Source: Lachnospiraceae bacterium (GTDB lineage Bacteria > Bacillota_A > Clostridia > Lachnospirales > Lachnospiraceae). From it: 6,444 bases of DNA. The position numbers were made by a program, and so were the translations under genes. Shown here in pieces: positions 6,181 through 6,444 of this stretch (positions are counted from its first letter, which is position 1; each line of letters starts with the position of its first letter). The stretch lies in NCBI GenBank assembly GCA_009774655.1, contig VSOD01000247.1:1-6444 (forward strand), written 5' to 3'. A model generated the notes under the pieces. That model was not told the origin of the DNA, ran no database searches, and worked only from the letters and a program-made list of their open reading frames with translations.

Positions 6181-6187
6181 ATTTTAT

Positions 6188-6444
6188 ATGATGAGAAGAC
6201 CAATGACTACGGATGAATTGTTCAACAGGATAGAGATAATCCTGAAAGAAAAGAACAGGATGCCCGATATTCTGGACTATGGACTTGCAGCAAGAAATGT
6301 GCTGCCAATCACAAACTGTGAATTTGACCTGCGGAGTAATCTTGCCTATGGGAATAACGAAGGTATCTATCTTGATCTGTGGATTGAATATTTTTATGAG
6401 GACGAGAACTACAGAAAAAGCCTTGGTACTTTTAAGACGCTGCA
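6188..6444 (+). CDS. Unknown protein, 3' end cut by the window
   Basis: The reading frame is open from the ATG at 6188 to the window end (85 codons) with no stop. The visible part begins MMRRPMTTDELFNRIEI, has an amphipathic N-terminal stretch rich in Glu, Lys and Arg (about residues 8-26), and then an aromatic and acidic segment (YLDLWIEYFYEDENY, about 62-76). It has no signal peptide or membrane segment, so it is probably cytoplasmic. A second ATG follows directly and could also serve as start. Composition is more AT-rich than guaA. Proteins of this kind remind me of small accessory genes of integrative conjugative elements in gut Firmicutes, but that is memory I cannot verify. Function is unknown. 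Confidence 0.75.
   Translation, partial: MMRRPMTTDELFNRIEIILKEKNRMPDILDYGLAARNVLPITNCEFDLRSNLAYGNNEGIYLDLWIEYFYEDENYRKSLGTFKTL

Larger units (their letters stand above)
5836..6187. other. AT-rich region downstream of guaA
   Basis: After the guaA terminator, about 180 bases (roughly 5897-6080) are strongly AT-rich with no supported gene. The following part carries a candidate promoter (6090-6117), a hairpin terminator or attenuator (6135-6170) and a ribosome binding site (6174-6180) for the gene at 6188. The frame of that gene is open back to an ATG at 5975, but none of the upstream starts has a ribosome binding site. Confidence 0.6.

Noticed and set aside
1..6444. CRISPR array, tRNA or rRNA
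   Set aside because: No regularly spaced direct repeats and no tRNA or rRNA signature sequences are visible; the only repeated unit is the TATAGT-ended element and its short relatives.

Overview
The window looks like chromosomal DNA from a Gram-positive anaerobe of the Clostridia, most likely a Lachnospiraceae-type gut bacterium. I base this on the strong AGGAGG-type ribosome binding sites, the moderate GC of the coding regions with AT-rich gaps, and the character of the GlgX, DegV and GuaA proteins. The placement is inference from protein and signal style; no rRNA or other taxonomic marker is present.

Layout, left to right. Positions 1-137 hold no gene I can support. A doubtful 64-residue membrane ORF (+, 138-332) faces a better supported 77-residue two-helix membrane protein (-, 375-608), with a GC-rich hairpin between their stops. 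A 322-bp gap follows. It contains a 103-bp, almost completely palindromic element (727-829) and probable expression signals for glgX. glgX (+, 931-3033) encodes a complete GH13 glycogen debranching enzyme. It converges on degV (-, 3159-4064), a DegV/FakB-type fatty-acid-binding protein. degV and guaA diverge from a 478-bp gap that holds a 35-bp internally deleted relative of the palindromic element and a good sigma-A-type promoter for guaA. guaA (+, 4543-5835) ends in a strong terminator. An AT-rich stretch then leads through a promoter and a terminator/attenuator hairpin to a gene cut by the window end (+, 6188 onward).

The genes do not form one pathway: glgX serves alpha-glucan breakdown, degV lipid handling and guaA purine synthesis. 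Each appears to be its own transcription unit.

Three points deserve attention. (1) GuaA lacks roughly 80 residues of its glutaminase domain, including the catalytic Cys and the His-Glu pair, so it is probably an ammonia-dependent GMP synthetase. (2) The palindromic element and its 35-bp derivative look like a miniature mobile element, or less likely an operator family, placed in two 5' regions. (3) The composition changes beyond the guaA 3' end, a known integration hot spot, and the downstream gene has an attenuated leader; this may be the edge of an accessory element. I see no complete previously undescribed system in the window.
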